DNA of 40,034 bases. Source: Bacillota bacterium (lineage in GTDB: Bacteria; Bacillota; Limnochordia; Darwinibacteriales; Darwinibacteriaceae). The stretch is taken from assembly GCA_012521465.1 (NCBI GenBank), contig JAAYMI010000002.1, forward strand, positions 1-40,034. The letters run 5' to 3'. The translations under genes were made by a program, and so were the position numbers. Positions within the stretch are counted from its first letter, which is position 1, and the number at the start of each line of letters is the position of its first letter. Of this stretch, positions 1-10,671 are shown piece after piece. Under the pieces are notes generated by a model that ran no database searches, was not told where the DNA came from, and saw only the letters and a program-made list of their open reading frames with translations.

Positions 1-405
<405 letters not shown>

Positions 406-1944
406 TTAGTCTGCCTCCTTCACGATAATACTCTTCCCAGTCATCTCCGGGGGCTGGGGGAGCCCCATCAAGTCCAAGACGGTGGGAGCCATGTCGGCCA
501 AGATCCCCGAAGTGATTTTATCATAGTTGGTATTGAACAACCAGACAGGCACTAAGTTGGTGGTATGGGCAGTATATGGTTCGCCGTTTTCTGGATCGAT
601 CATCCGCTCGGCGTTGCCGTGGTCAGCCGTAATAATGGCCTGGCCGTTGGTGCGCTTGATCGCTTCTAAGACTTGGCCAAGTCCCGCGTCCACAGCCTCC
701 ACGGCCTTTACTGCTGCTTCCATGACGCCTGTATGCCCCACCATATCGCAGTTGGCGTAGTTGAGCACAATGAGGTCATAGATGCCCTTATCGATCTCCT
801 CCACCACCCGCCGGGTTACCTCAGGAGCACTCATCTCTGGCTGCAGATCGTATGTGGCCACCTTGGGTGAAGGGATCAAGATCCGTTCCTCACCCGGGAA
901 AGGCTGTTCCACCCCGCCGTTAAAGAAGAACGTCACGTGGGCGTACTTCTCCGTTTCGGCGATGCGCAGCTGGGTCTTGCCCAACTTAGACAGGTATTCC
1001 CCTAACGTATTGCTCAAATCCTGCGGTGCAAAGGCGTAGGGGGCATTGATTTTCACATCGTACTGCGTCATGGTCGCGTAGTGCACATTCAGCTTGCGCC
1101 CCCGGTCAAAACCGGAAAACTCTTCATCCACAAAGACATAGGAGAGCTGCCGAGCCCGGTCCGCCCTGAAGTTAAAGAAGAGCACCGCATCGTTATCTTT
1201 GACTGTTCCCACTGGCTTACCATTCTCCACGATCACGGTGGGAATGACAAACTCATCCGTCTCGCCATTTGCGTAAGCATATTGAATGGCTGCACTGCTA
1301 CTCAGCGCAGTTCTGCCTTCTCCCAGGAGCGCACGATAAGCTTTTTCTGTCCTCTCCCAACGCCGGTCCCGATCCATAGCATAGTATCTGCCGGAGATGG
1401 TGGCGACTTTCCCTGCGCCAATCGCTTGAATGGCATCTTCCAGATCCTGCAGGTACTGCGCGGCACTGGAAGGAGGCACGTCCCGGCCGTCAAGAAAGGC
1501 GTGGACATATACTTCACTGACACCTTCCTGCTTAGCCAAGCGCAGGAGCGCGTAGAGATGCTCAGAATGGCTGTGCACTCCTCCGGGGGAAACCAGCCCC
1601 ATGAGATGGAGGGCACTGCCCTGCTCTTTGGCGTGGCGCACAGCTCCCAGAAGGACCGGGTTTTGGAAGAAGCTGCCATCTTCGACGGTCTTGGAAATGC
1701 GCACCACGTCTTGGTAGACGATCCGCCCCGCCCCTAAGTTGAGGTGGCCCACGTTAGAATCACCCATCTGGCCGTCCATCAAGCCTACACTGCCCCCTGA
1801 GGCAGAGAGCGTACTGTGGGGGGTATTGGCGTACAGCCAATCCATGGTGGGTGTTTTGGCTGCGCGCACAGCGTTGCCGTGAGGATTATCGTCTAGGCCG
1901 CATCCATCGAGGATAATTAGGGCTACTGGCCTTTTTTTCTCCAA
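406..1944 (-). CDS. gpmI: 2,3-bisphosphoglycerate-independent phosphoglycerate mutase
   Basis: 512 aa; RPVALIILDGCGLDDNPHGNAV, GDSNVGHLNLGAGRIVYQD, ITADHGNAERM motifs. Start probably TTG behind GGAGGGG. Confidence 0.97.
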   Translation of the reverse strand: MEKKRPVALIILDGCGLDDNPHGNAVRAAKTPTMDWLYANTPHSTLSASGGSVGLMDGQMGDSNVGHLNLGAGRIVYQDVVRISKTVEDGSFFQNPVLLGAVRHAKEQGSALHLMGLVSPGGVHSHSEHLYALLRLAKQEGVSEVYVHAFLDGRDVPPSSAAQYLQDLEDAIQAIGAGKVATISGRYYAMDRDRRWERTEKAYRALLGEGRTALSSSAAIQYAYANGETDEFVIPTVIVENGKPVGTVKDNDAVLFFNFRADRARQLSYVFVDEEFSGFDRGRKLNVHYATMTQYDVKINAPYAFAPQDLSNTLGEYLSKLGKTQLRIAETEKYAHVTFFFNGGVEQPFPGEERILIPSPKVATYDLQPEMSAPEVTRRVVEEIDKGIYDLIVLNYANCDMVGHTGVMEAAVKAVEAVDAGLGQVLEAIKRTNGQAIITADHGNAERMIDPENGEPYTAHTTNLVPVWLFNTNYDKITSGILADMAPTVLDLMGLPQPPEMTGKSIIVKEAD

Positions 1945-1958
1945 CCTAACCCCTCCAT

Positions 1959-2705
1959 CTACTTATACTGCACGATCTTGATGAAATCATCGGCGGAAAG
2001 GCTGGCGCCGCCCACTAACGCTCCATCAATCTCCGGTTGGTGCATAAACTCAGCAATGTTCTCCGGTTTGACACTGCCGCCGTATTGAATTCGAACTTGG
2101 TCGGCCTTGTCCTGCCCGAAGAGCTCAGCAATCGTGGCGCGAATTGTTCCGATTACCTCGTTGGCATCTGCACCTGTGGCGTTCTCGCCGGTGCCGATTG
2201 CCCAGATTGGTTCATAGGCAATTACCACATCACTAATCTGGTCAGGTGTGATTTTCGCCAATGCGCCCTTGGTCTGCGTTACTACAATCTCAGTGGTCTG
2301 CCCTGCGCGGCGCTGCTCGAGAGACTCACCGACGCAGATGATGGGTTTAATGCCGTACTCGAATGCCTTCGCAGCCTTCTCTGCCACAAACTCGTCATCT
2401 TCCTTGAAATACTGCCGGCGCTCGGAGTGGCCTAAAATTACGTATTGGCAGCCCACATCTTTGAGCATCACAGGTGAGATCTCACCTGTATAGGCTCCCT
2501 TGTCCGCAGCGTACATGTTTTGAGCGCCCAGCTTCACCTTGGACATGCCCAGGGCAAAGGCAGCAGACAGGGCGGTAAACGGCGGACATACTACTACTTC
2601 CACCGGGCTGTCCTGGAGTGCGGCCTCAAGCTTGCGGCACAGTTCCACCGCTTGGCTCACGGTCTTGTGCATCTTCCAGTTCCCAGCGATAATTGGCGTG
2701 CGCAT
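1959..2705 (-). CDS. tpiA: Triosephosphate isomerase
   Basis: 248 aa; MRTPIIAGNWKMHKT, GHSERR, AYEPIWAIGTG, YGGSVKPEN motifs. Confidence 0.98.
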   Translation of the reverse strand: MRTPIIAGNWKMHKTVSQAVELCRKLEAALQDSPVEVVVCPPFTALSAAFALGMSKVKLGAQNMYAADKGAYTGEISPVMLKDVGCQYVILGHSERRQYFKEDDEFVAEKAAKAFEYGIKPIICVGESLEQRRAGQTTEIVVTQTKGALAKITPDQISDVVIAYEPIWAIGTGENATGADANEVIGTIRATIAELFGQDKADQVRIQYGGSVKPENIAEFMHQPEIDGALVGGASLSADDFIKIVQYK

Positions 2706-2717
2706 ACTGTCACCTCG

Positions 2718-3898
2718 TTATTTATCATTCAGTGCGGCTACACCTGGGAGAACCTTGCCTTCCAGGAATTCCAGGGAGGCACCGCCGCCAGTGGACACAT
2801 GGGTCATTTTGTCGGCCAAGCCGGCCTGTTCTACCGCAGCCGCGGAATCGCCGCCGCCGATGACCGTGATGGCATCGGACTCTGCCAATGCCTCAGCCAC
2901 AGCGTTGGTTCCACGGGCAAACGCCTCAAACTCGAATACTCCCATGGGGCCATTCCAGACAACTGTGGCTGCATCTTTCACAGCATCCTTAAACAGCTCA
3001 ATAGTCTTAGGACCAATATCCAGGCCTTCCCAATCCGCGGGGATTTCGTCAGCAGGCACAACTTTGTGCTCTGCATCAGCGGCAAACTCCTTGGCAACCA
3101 CAACGTCCACCGGCAGGAGGAGCTTCACACCTTTTTCTTCCGCCTTGGCCAAGATCTCCCGGCAGAAGTCCAAACGCTCCTCATCTAAAAGCGAGTTTCC
3201 GATCTCGTATCCCTGCGCCTTCAAGAAAGTATAGGCCATTCCGCCCCCAATGATCAACGTATCTACCTTATTGAGGAGTGCCTCAATGACTGCGATCTTG
3301 TCTTTGACCTTGGCGCCGCCCAAGATTGCGACAAAGGGCCGCTTGGGATTATCCACTGCGCCGCCTAAGAACTCCAGTTCCTTTTCCATCAGGAAGCCGG
3401 ACACGGCTGGAAGGTATTTGGCGACTCCTTCTGTGGAGGCATGAGCCCGATGAGCGGTGCCGAAGGCATCGTTTACGTAGACATCTCCCAGTACTGCCAG
3501 CTTGCGGGCAAACTCAGGATCATTTTTCTCTTCTTCGGCGTAGAAGCGCACATTTTCCAGGAGAATTACATCGCCCGGCTGCATCTTGTTAACTGCAGCT
3601 TCTGCTTCCTCCCCGATGCAGTCGTTCAGCTTCAAAACCGACACACCCAAAAGCTCGCCCAGGCGTGCTGCGATGGGGTCAAGGCGGTACTCATCCACCA
3701 CTTTACCTTTCGGCCTGCCAAAATGGGACATAAGAATGACTTTGGCGCCCTTTTCCCGCAAGTACTCGATGGTAGGCAGTGCGGCCCGGATGCGCTTGTC
3801 ATCGGAAATTTCCCCATCGCGCATGGGCACATTGAAATCAGCCCGCATCAAGACTCGCTTGTTGCAGACATCAACATCACGAACTGTCATCTTAGCCA
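2718..3898 (-). CDS. pgk: Phosphoglycerate kinase
   Basis: [48 protein letters not shown] motifs. Start [11 protein letters not shown] at 3898 has GGAGG upstream; the ORF track extends to 3914 via TTG. Confidence 0.97.
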
Positions 3899-3921
3899 TT
3901 TTTCTAACCTCCAATTCAACA

Positions 3922-3941
3922 AGGGGGGTGGGTACCCCCCT
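3922..3941. other. GC-rich intercistronic hairpin (gap-pgk)
   Basis: Plus strand A-GGGGGG-TGGGTA-CCCCCC-T; a T-rich tract (TGTTTTTGTT) follows on the plus strand only. Confidence 0.6.
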
Positions 3942-3959
3942 GTTTTTGTTGGGATAGAC

Positions 3960-6012
<2,053 letters not shown>

Positions 6013-6033
6013 GAGGCTGTTCTCCAGCAGTGG

Positions 6034-6069
6034 GACACTTTCTGTCCCGCCAGGCTATAATGTGTCCCG
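6034..6069 (-). promoter_or_regulatory. Probable CggR operator
   Basis: Minus strand CGGGAC-ACATTA-TAGC-CTGG-CGGGAC-AGAAAG-TGTC; fits CGGGACN6TGTCN4CGGGACN6TGTC except TAGC for the first TGTC. Ends 22 bp upstream of the cggR start. Confidence 0.85.
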
Positions 6070-6093
6070 CTCGTGGTATATTATTCTTTTCCC

Positions 6094-6110
6094 GGCAGGT
6101 GTTTCCTGCC
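6094..6110. other. Inverted repeat in the whiA-cggR intergenic region
   Basis: GGCAGG-TGTTT-CCTGCC; no T-tract on either strand, so not called a terminator. Confidence 0.5.
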
Positions 6111-6125
6111 AAGGCGATGTTAAAT

Positions 6126-7046
6126 CTATTGGTACAAGCGCGCGATTTCTGCAGCCTTCTCCCTGAGCTGGCGGATGCGGTAGTTGATCCCCGATTTGCT
6201 CATGGGGGGTACACACATATCCCCCAGTTCTTTCAGAGAAGCATAGGGGTTCTCTAGGCGAAGCTTGGCCACCTGACGCAGCTTAGGAGGCAGCTCGTCT
6301 AAGCCGATATGCTTTTCAATCAGCTGAATATCTTCTACCTGTGCCATGGCTGCCTTGATGGTCTTGTCCACATTGGCCGTTTCGCAATTCACCAGGCGGT
6401 TCACCTGGTTGCGCATTTCCTTCAGCACCCGCACATTCTCAAACTGCAGCAGTGCCTGATGTGCACCCATGAGGTTGAGGAGAGTTACGATCTCTTCCCC
6501 ATCCTTTAGGTAGACAACCAAGCTTCCTTTGCGCTGCGTAACCCCCGCGGCAAGGTGAAAGGAATGAATAGTGGATAGGATCCGCGCTGCGGCTTGAGAG
6601 TGATCGGTGGAGAATTCCAGATGGTATGTCCGCTCGGGATTAGTAATGGAACCGTGACCGAGAAAGGCTCCCCGCAGGTAGGCCCGGCGGCAGCACTTTT
6701 TGCGCAGGTATTCGCCTTTCGCCGTGTACCTCTGCTCTTTCATCTCCCCATAAACAGCCTGGGCCTCCTTAGTCTGGAGCACTCTCACAGTGCAGATCTG
6801 AGTGCGGCGGGAGCGTGAACGGCGCACCAAGATCTGCGTCGATATCTCAGGGTACAGGCTCCGAAGCAGAGTCAGTACCTTCCGGGCCACAACTGGGGCA
6901 GAGGTGGTGAAGTCGAGGTACTGTTTAGCGTTCCCCATCAGCATCCCATCTAGGTCATAGAACGCGCTCAGCTCGGCCACACGGCAGCAGCGGGCCGCGG
7001 GAACTACCCGTGCCAGTTCATTTCGAGTATCATCGGAAAAAGCCAT
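6126..7046 (-). CDS. whiA: DNA-binding protein WhiA (LAGLIDADG-like/HTH)
   Basis: MAFSDDTRNELARVVP...CCRRAYLRGAFLGHGSITNPERTYHLEF...NRLVNCETANVDKTIKAA...LRLENPYASLKELG. ORF track extends to 7253, but ATG 7046 has a GGAGGAAGG SD. Confidence 0.95.
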   Translation of the reverse strand: MAFSDDTRNELARVVPAARCCRVAELSAFYDLDGMLMGNAKQYLDFTTSAPVVARKVLTLLRSLYPEISTQILVRRSRSRRTQICTVRVLQTKEAQAVYGEMKEQRYTAKGEYLRKKCCRRAYLRGAFLGHGSITNPERTYHLEFSTDHSQAAARILSTIHSFHLAAGVTQRKGSLVVYLKDGEEIVTLLNLMGAHQALLQFENVRVLKEMRNQVNRLVNCETANVDKTIKAAMAQVEDIQLIEKHIGLDELPPKLRQVAKLRLENPYASLKELGDMCVPPMSKSGINYRIRQLREKAAEIARLYQ

Positions 7047-7047
7047 C

Positions 7048-7869
7048 CTAATCCTTCCTCCCCACAATCCAAACCCGCACGCGCCAACCCTGAATACCTG
7101 CCTTGACAATGACAGGATGGTCTGAATTATTGCGGAATTTAAAATCAGTATGCGGCCACGCCACGGTAGCGTCGCGGCCGTGCTGGATATAGCTGGGGGC
7201 AATGGAATGGATGCGCCGCTCCACAATTTCCAGCCCCGCGGCGCGCACCGCATTGTATAAGGTAGTGGACGTCTGGCAGATCCCGCCGCCCACCCCCGGA
7301 ACCACCGCTTCGCCTAGGATAATAGGCGCGTTGCGATAACCCTTCTCGGGCGTCCTTTCTCCCACCACACCGTTAAACGAAAACACCTCACCCGGCAGAA
7401 CCAAGGTGTTGTTAATCGCTTCGAGTGATAAGCGAATATTGTTTACCCGGGCGGGGCTTCCCATCACCGGGGTGGAAAAATCGCCCAAAATGGCCGTCAG
7501 TCCCTCTAGGTGCTCCGTCCGCACATCCGGCACAATTTCCACGGTCTGCACCTTGAGCTCAGCGCGCTTGGGAGCGTGCAGCACCTGGTTGACCGTGGCA
7601 TCAATATCTACGTAGATGCCGTTTTCATGGGGGATAATCTCCCCGGTCTCTTTGTGCACCCCTGCTCTTTTCGGCGGTCGCTGAATATTGGCAGCCAACT
7701 GCTCCACAATCACCCAGACCTCGCGCCCGTAGTAGCCTTCCATGCGCCTGCCCTCTAGGGTAACGCCTGGCTTAACGCCAAAAAACCGGCGGTGCACCGC
7801 GCGCAGGGTAACGGGAATTCCCATGCTGAAGACGGACAGTAAGACAGCCACAGTCAGGATGCGCCGCAC
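7048..7869 (-). CDS. VanW family protein
   Basis: FSTPVMGSPARVNNIRLSLEAINNTLVLPGEVFSFNGVVGERTPEKGYRNAPII...GVGGGICQTSTTLYNAV is the VanW signature; GTG start. Confidence 0.9.
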   Translation of the reverse strand: MRRILTVAVLLSVFSMGIPVTLRAVHRRFFGVKPGVTLEGRRMEGYYGREVWVIVEQLAANIQRPPKRAGVHKETGEIIPHENGIYVDIDATVNQVLHAPKRAELKVQTVEIVPDVRTEHLEGLTAILGDFSTPVMGSPARVNNIRLSLEAINNTLVLPGEVFSFNGVVGERTPEKGYRNAPIILGEAVVPGVGGGICQTSTTLYNAVRAAGLEIVERRIHSIAPSYIQHGRDATVAWPHTDFKFRNNSDHPVIVKAGIQGWRVRVWIVGRKD

Positions 7870-7876
7870 GTTATCC

Positions 7877-7909
7877 CCTCCCTCAACAGATCTATTCTGC
7901 TGAGGGAGG
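7877..7909 (-). promoter_or_regulatory. Hairpin occluding the SD of the vanW-like gene
   Basis: Minus-strand RNA CCUCCCUCAGCAGA-AUAGA-UCUGUUGAGGGAGG: 14 bp including one G-U, 5-nt loop. The 3' arm is the SD just before GTG at 7869. Confidence 0.65.
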
Positions 7910-7921
7910 AATTAACCCACA

Positions 7922-9190
7922 TCACTTATGGGAATCCAAGATGCCTAAGAGAGCTTCGGCCAAGCGGATGCTGTGGTGCCGTACGAGGTCGCTGTGGTCG
8001 ATGAAATCTCCTTCAATCACTTCCAGGCCCATCTCCTCAAGGCGCCTTCTGTCCACCTCCACGGGGAAAGCCTGCTGTTCCTCGTATTTCTGTGCCTGCC
8101 AAGGTGAAATGGAAGCACTGTTTACCAATACCATATCAATGATCTGGCGGTTCTCCACGTGCTTCAGCAGAGCCCGCACGTGATCGCCAGCGGTAAAGCC
8201 ATCGGTTTCACCCGGCTGGGTCATGACATTGCACACATACACCCGGGGGGCCTCGGCCTCTTCCAAGGCGGCGGCAATCTGCTCAACCAAAAGGTTGGGG
8301 ATTACGCTGGTAAACAAGGAGCCTGGCCCCAGCACGATTAAGTCCGCTGCCGCGATTGCCGCAAGAGCATCAGGTACAGCCTGCGCGGATACAGGTTCCA
8401 GATAAACGCGGTCAATGGTTCTCCCCACTTGCGGGACCGCAGCTTCACCGGTAACTTCCGTACCATCTGTGTAGCACGCCCTCAGCTGGACGCTTTCTAA
8501 GGTAGAGGGAATCACCTTACCCCGTACCGCCAAAACCTTGCTGAACTCCTGAATCGACTTCTCGAAATCGCCAGTGATATCCGCCATAGCCGCTAAGAAT
8601 AGGTTGCCAAAGCTGTGACCCTTGAGCCCCTCACCCCAGGAAAAACGGTACTGGAAAAGCTTTTCCATAAGAGGCTCCGTATCAGCCATGGCAATGAGCG
8701 TATTGCGGATATCCCCTGGAGGAAGAATGCCCAGCTCGTCGCGAATGCGGCCTGAGCTGCCGCCGTTATCGGCCACGGTGACAATAGCTGTGATGTTCCC
8801 CGTATAGTGTTTCAAGCCCCTCAGCATGGTAGACAGGCCGGTGCCGCCACCAATCACTACGATCTGCGGGCCCTTTTCCAGATTGCGCTGCTTGAAGACT
8901 TCGCTGGCCAGATCCGAGGAGATCTGCGGCCTAATGGCACACACTACCGAGTTCAGACCGAAGCGGATCCCCAGTGCAATGCACAACACTCCCACCAGCA
9001 TAAACGCAGACCCGTACACATAATAATGGGGACCGCCAAACCAGGTTAAGAGCTGCTGCTCCACCGAGCTCATCCACGGGAGGTTGAGCAGTACGGCGAG
9101 GCCCACCGCAATGCCGAAAACCCCTAAGATAAGGAGCGCGAGCCAGCGTTTGACTCGCATCCCCGGATAGAGCCACTTTAGTTTTTCCAT
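7922..9190 (-). CDS. yvcK: YvcK/GlmR family gluconeogenesis and cell-wall factor, UDP-sugar-binding
   Basis: IVVIGGGTGLSTMLRGLKHYTGNITAIVTVADNGGSSGRIRDELGILPPGDIRN signature, with an N-terminal membrane segment. Confidence 0.95.
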   Translation of the reverse strand: MEKLKWLYPGMRVKRWLALLILGVFGIAVGLAVLLNLPWMSSVEQQLLTWFGGPHYYVYGSAFMLVGVLCIALGIRFGLNSVVCAIRPQISSDLASEVFKQRNLEKGPQIVVIGGGTGLSTMLRGLKHYTGNITAIVTVADNGGSSGRIRDELGILPPGDIRNTLIAMADTEPLMEKLFQYRFSWGEGLKGHSFGNLFLAAMADITGDFEKSIQEFSKVLAVRGKVIPSTLESVQLRACYTDGTEVTGEAAVPQVGRTIDRVYLEPVSAQAVPDALAAIAAADLIVLGPGSLFTSVIPNLLVEQIAAALEEAEAPRVYVCNVMTQPGETDGFTAGDHVRALLKHVENRQIIDMVLVNSASISPWQAQKYEEQQAFPVEVDRRRLEEMGLEVIEGDFIDHSDLVRHHSIRLAEALLGILDSHK

Positions 9191-9206
9191 CTTAGGAACC
9201 TCACAA

Positions 9207-9947
9207 TCATAGCGCTCGCGCGTTAATGATCTGCTCCGGGCCCAGCCCAGCGGCTCGGGCCAGCATTATACCCTTCGCAAAATCTCCCACCCGTTCTGGG
9301 GTGTGGGCATCGCTGCCGATCACGAATCGTACTCCCTCTGCCGCCGCGATGTGAAGGTACTCCACGGTGGTATGGTCGTGACTGCAGTTGATCTCCATGG
9401 CGGTACCGCGGTCGCGGCAGGCTCTGGCCACCGCGCGAGTATCGATGTTAAAGCGGTGCCCAGGATGAGTAAGAACGTGGATGCGGTTTTTATACACAGC
9501 ATTCACCACCGCATCAGTGTTGTATATCCGGGCTTTGCGTGACCAGGGCTCCCACAGCTTGCCCAGGTAATGCCAGCCATACATCCGGCTGAAATCCCCA
9601 GCACTGGCCAGGCGCACCGAGGCATGGATGCCTGCCTGGACCATGTCAACTAGGTGCGCCTTCTCGGGAGGAAGATCCAGGTCGCCTGCGGTACTGATAA
9701 TGTTTGCTTCAATGCTGACAAGACCCTTAACCTGCGGAAACTCTGCACAAGCCGCTGCCAACTCTGCGCGGATCCGGCTGAGTACAGCCAGGTTCTTAAT
9801 TCCGAAGCCGAACAGGTGATTGGGACCGTGGTCGCTGATCGCGACTGCCTCCAGGCCGCGCCCCGCCGCAGCCCGGACGTTATCCCGCACACTGCCCTTG
9901 CCGTGGCTGTAGCGGGTATGGGTGTGATAGTCCGCAAAGCAGATCAT
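9207..9947 (-). CDS. PHP domain-containing phosphoesterase
   Basis: MICFADYHTHTRYSHGKGSVRDNV...AISDHGPNH...VLTHPGH...MEINCSH...VIGSDAHTPERVG PHP motifs. Confidence 0.9.
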   Translation of the reverse strand: MICFADYHTHTRYSHGKGSVRDNVRAAAGRGLEAVAISDHGPNHLFGFGIKNLAVLSRIRAELAAACAEFPQVKGLVSIEANIISTAGDLDLPPEKAHLVDMVQAGIHASVRLASAGDFSRMYGWHYLGKLWEPWSRKARIYNTDAVVNAVYKNRIHVLTHPGHRFNIDTRAVARACRDRGTAMEINCSHDHTTVEYLHIAAAEGVRFVIGSDAHTPERVGDFAKGIMLARAAGLGPEQIINARAL

Positions 9948-9948
9948 G

Positions 9949-10671
9949 CTAGAGCAGCCTTCCCGCTGCCTCATCAACTACAAATGTTACATCGGGATGA
10001 AGCTGCAGCACCGAAGCGGGCAGGTCAGGAGTGACCGGCCCTTTAACCGCAGCGGCCACTGCCTCCGCTTTGTGCTCGCCGTTCGCCAATAGGACGATCC
10101 GGCGGGCATGCATGATTGACTTAATGCCCATGGAAATGGCGTGGGTGGGCACCTCATCAATGGAAGCAAAAAACCTCGCATTGGCCTCCCGTGTGCTGGC
10201 AGTGAGTTCAGCCACATGTGTAGTGGCCTCAAAAGGGGTACCAGGTTCATTAAAGCCGATATGGCCGTTAACGCCGATGCCCAGTACCTGCAGGTCAATA
10301 CCGCCCAGCTTGCGGATGAGCTCGTCATAGGCTCTGCACTCCGCCTCCGGGTCTTCGGCCATCCCATTGGGAATGAAAATGCGTTCCTTTGGAACATTCA
10401 CGTGCCCGAAGAGGTGCTCTTCCATGAAGTATCTGTAACTCGCCGGATGATCGCCCGCTAGCCCAATGTACTCATCCAGATTGAAAGTGGTGACTTGGGA
10501 AAAGTCCAGACCATCCTGATGGTATTTAATCAGCCACTCGTACATCCCCAAAGGAGTGCTGCCGGTAGCCAAACCCAGCACAGTTTGGGGATGGTTCTTC
10601 AAGTGCTCCTTAAAGATGTCTGCCGCGGCTCTGCTCATAGCGGCATAGTCTTTCGTAACAAGAACCTGCAT
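9949..10671 (-). CDS. nagB: Glucosamine-6-phosphate deaminase
   Basis: 240 aa; LGLATGSTPLGMYEWL, FNLDEYIGL, GIGVNGHIGFNEPGTPF motifs. Confidence 0.96.
   Translation of the reverse strand: MQVLVTKDYAAMSRAAADIFKEHLKNHPQTVLGLATGSTPLGMYEWLIKYHQDGLDFSQVTTFNLDEYIGLAGDHPASYRYFMEEHLFGHVNVPKERIFIPNGMAEDPEAECRAYDELIRKLGGIDLQVLGIGVNGHIGFNEPGTPFEATTHVAELTASTREANARFFASIDEVPTHAISMGIKSIMHARRIVLLANGEHKAEAVAAAVKGPVTPDLPASVLQLHPDVTFVVDEAAGRLL

Noticed and set aside
1081-1737. 218-aa plus-strand ORF opposite gpmI
   Set aside because: Antisense to a clearly coding gene; no SD or domain support.
6094-6110. GGCAGG-TGTTT-CCTGCC hairpin as a whiA terminator
   Set aside because: No U-tract on the minus strand and only a 6-bp stem; recorded as an inverted repeat only.
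7047-7253. N-terminal extension of whiA to 7253 in the ORF track
   Set aside because: The extension overlaps the vanW-like gene and is not WhiA-like; ATG 7046 has a strong SD.
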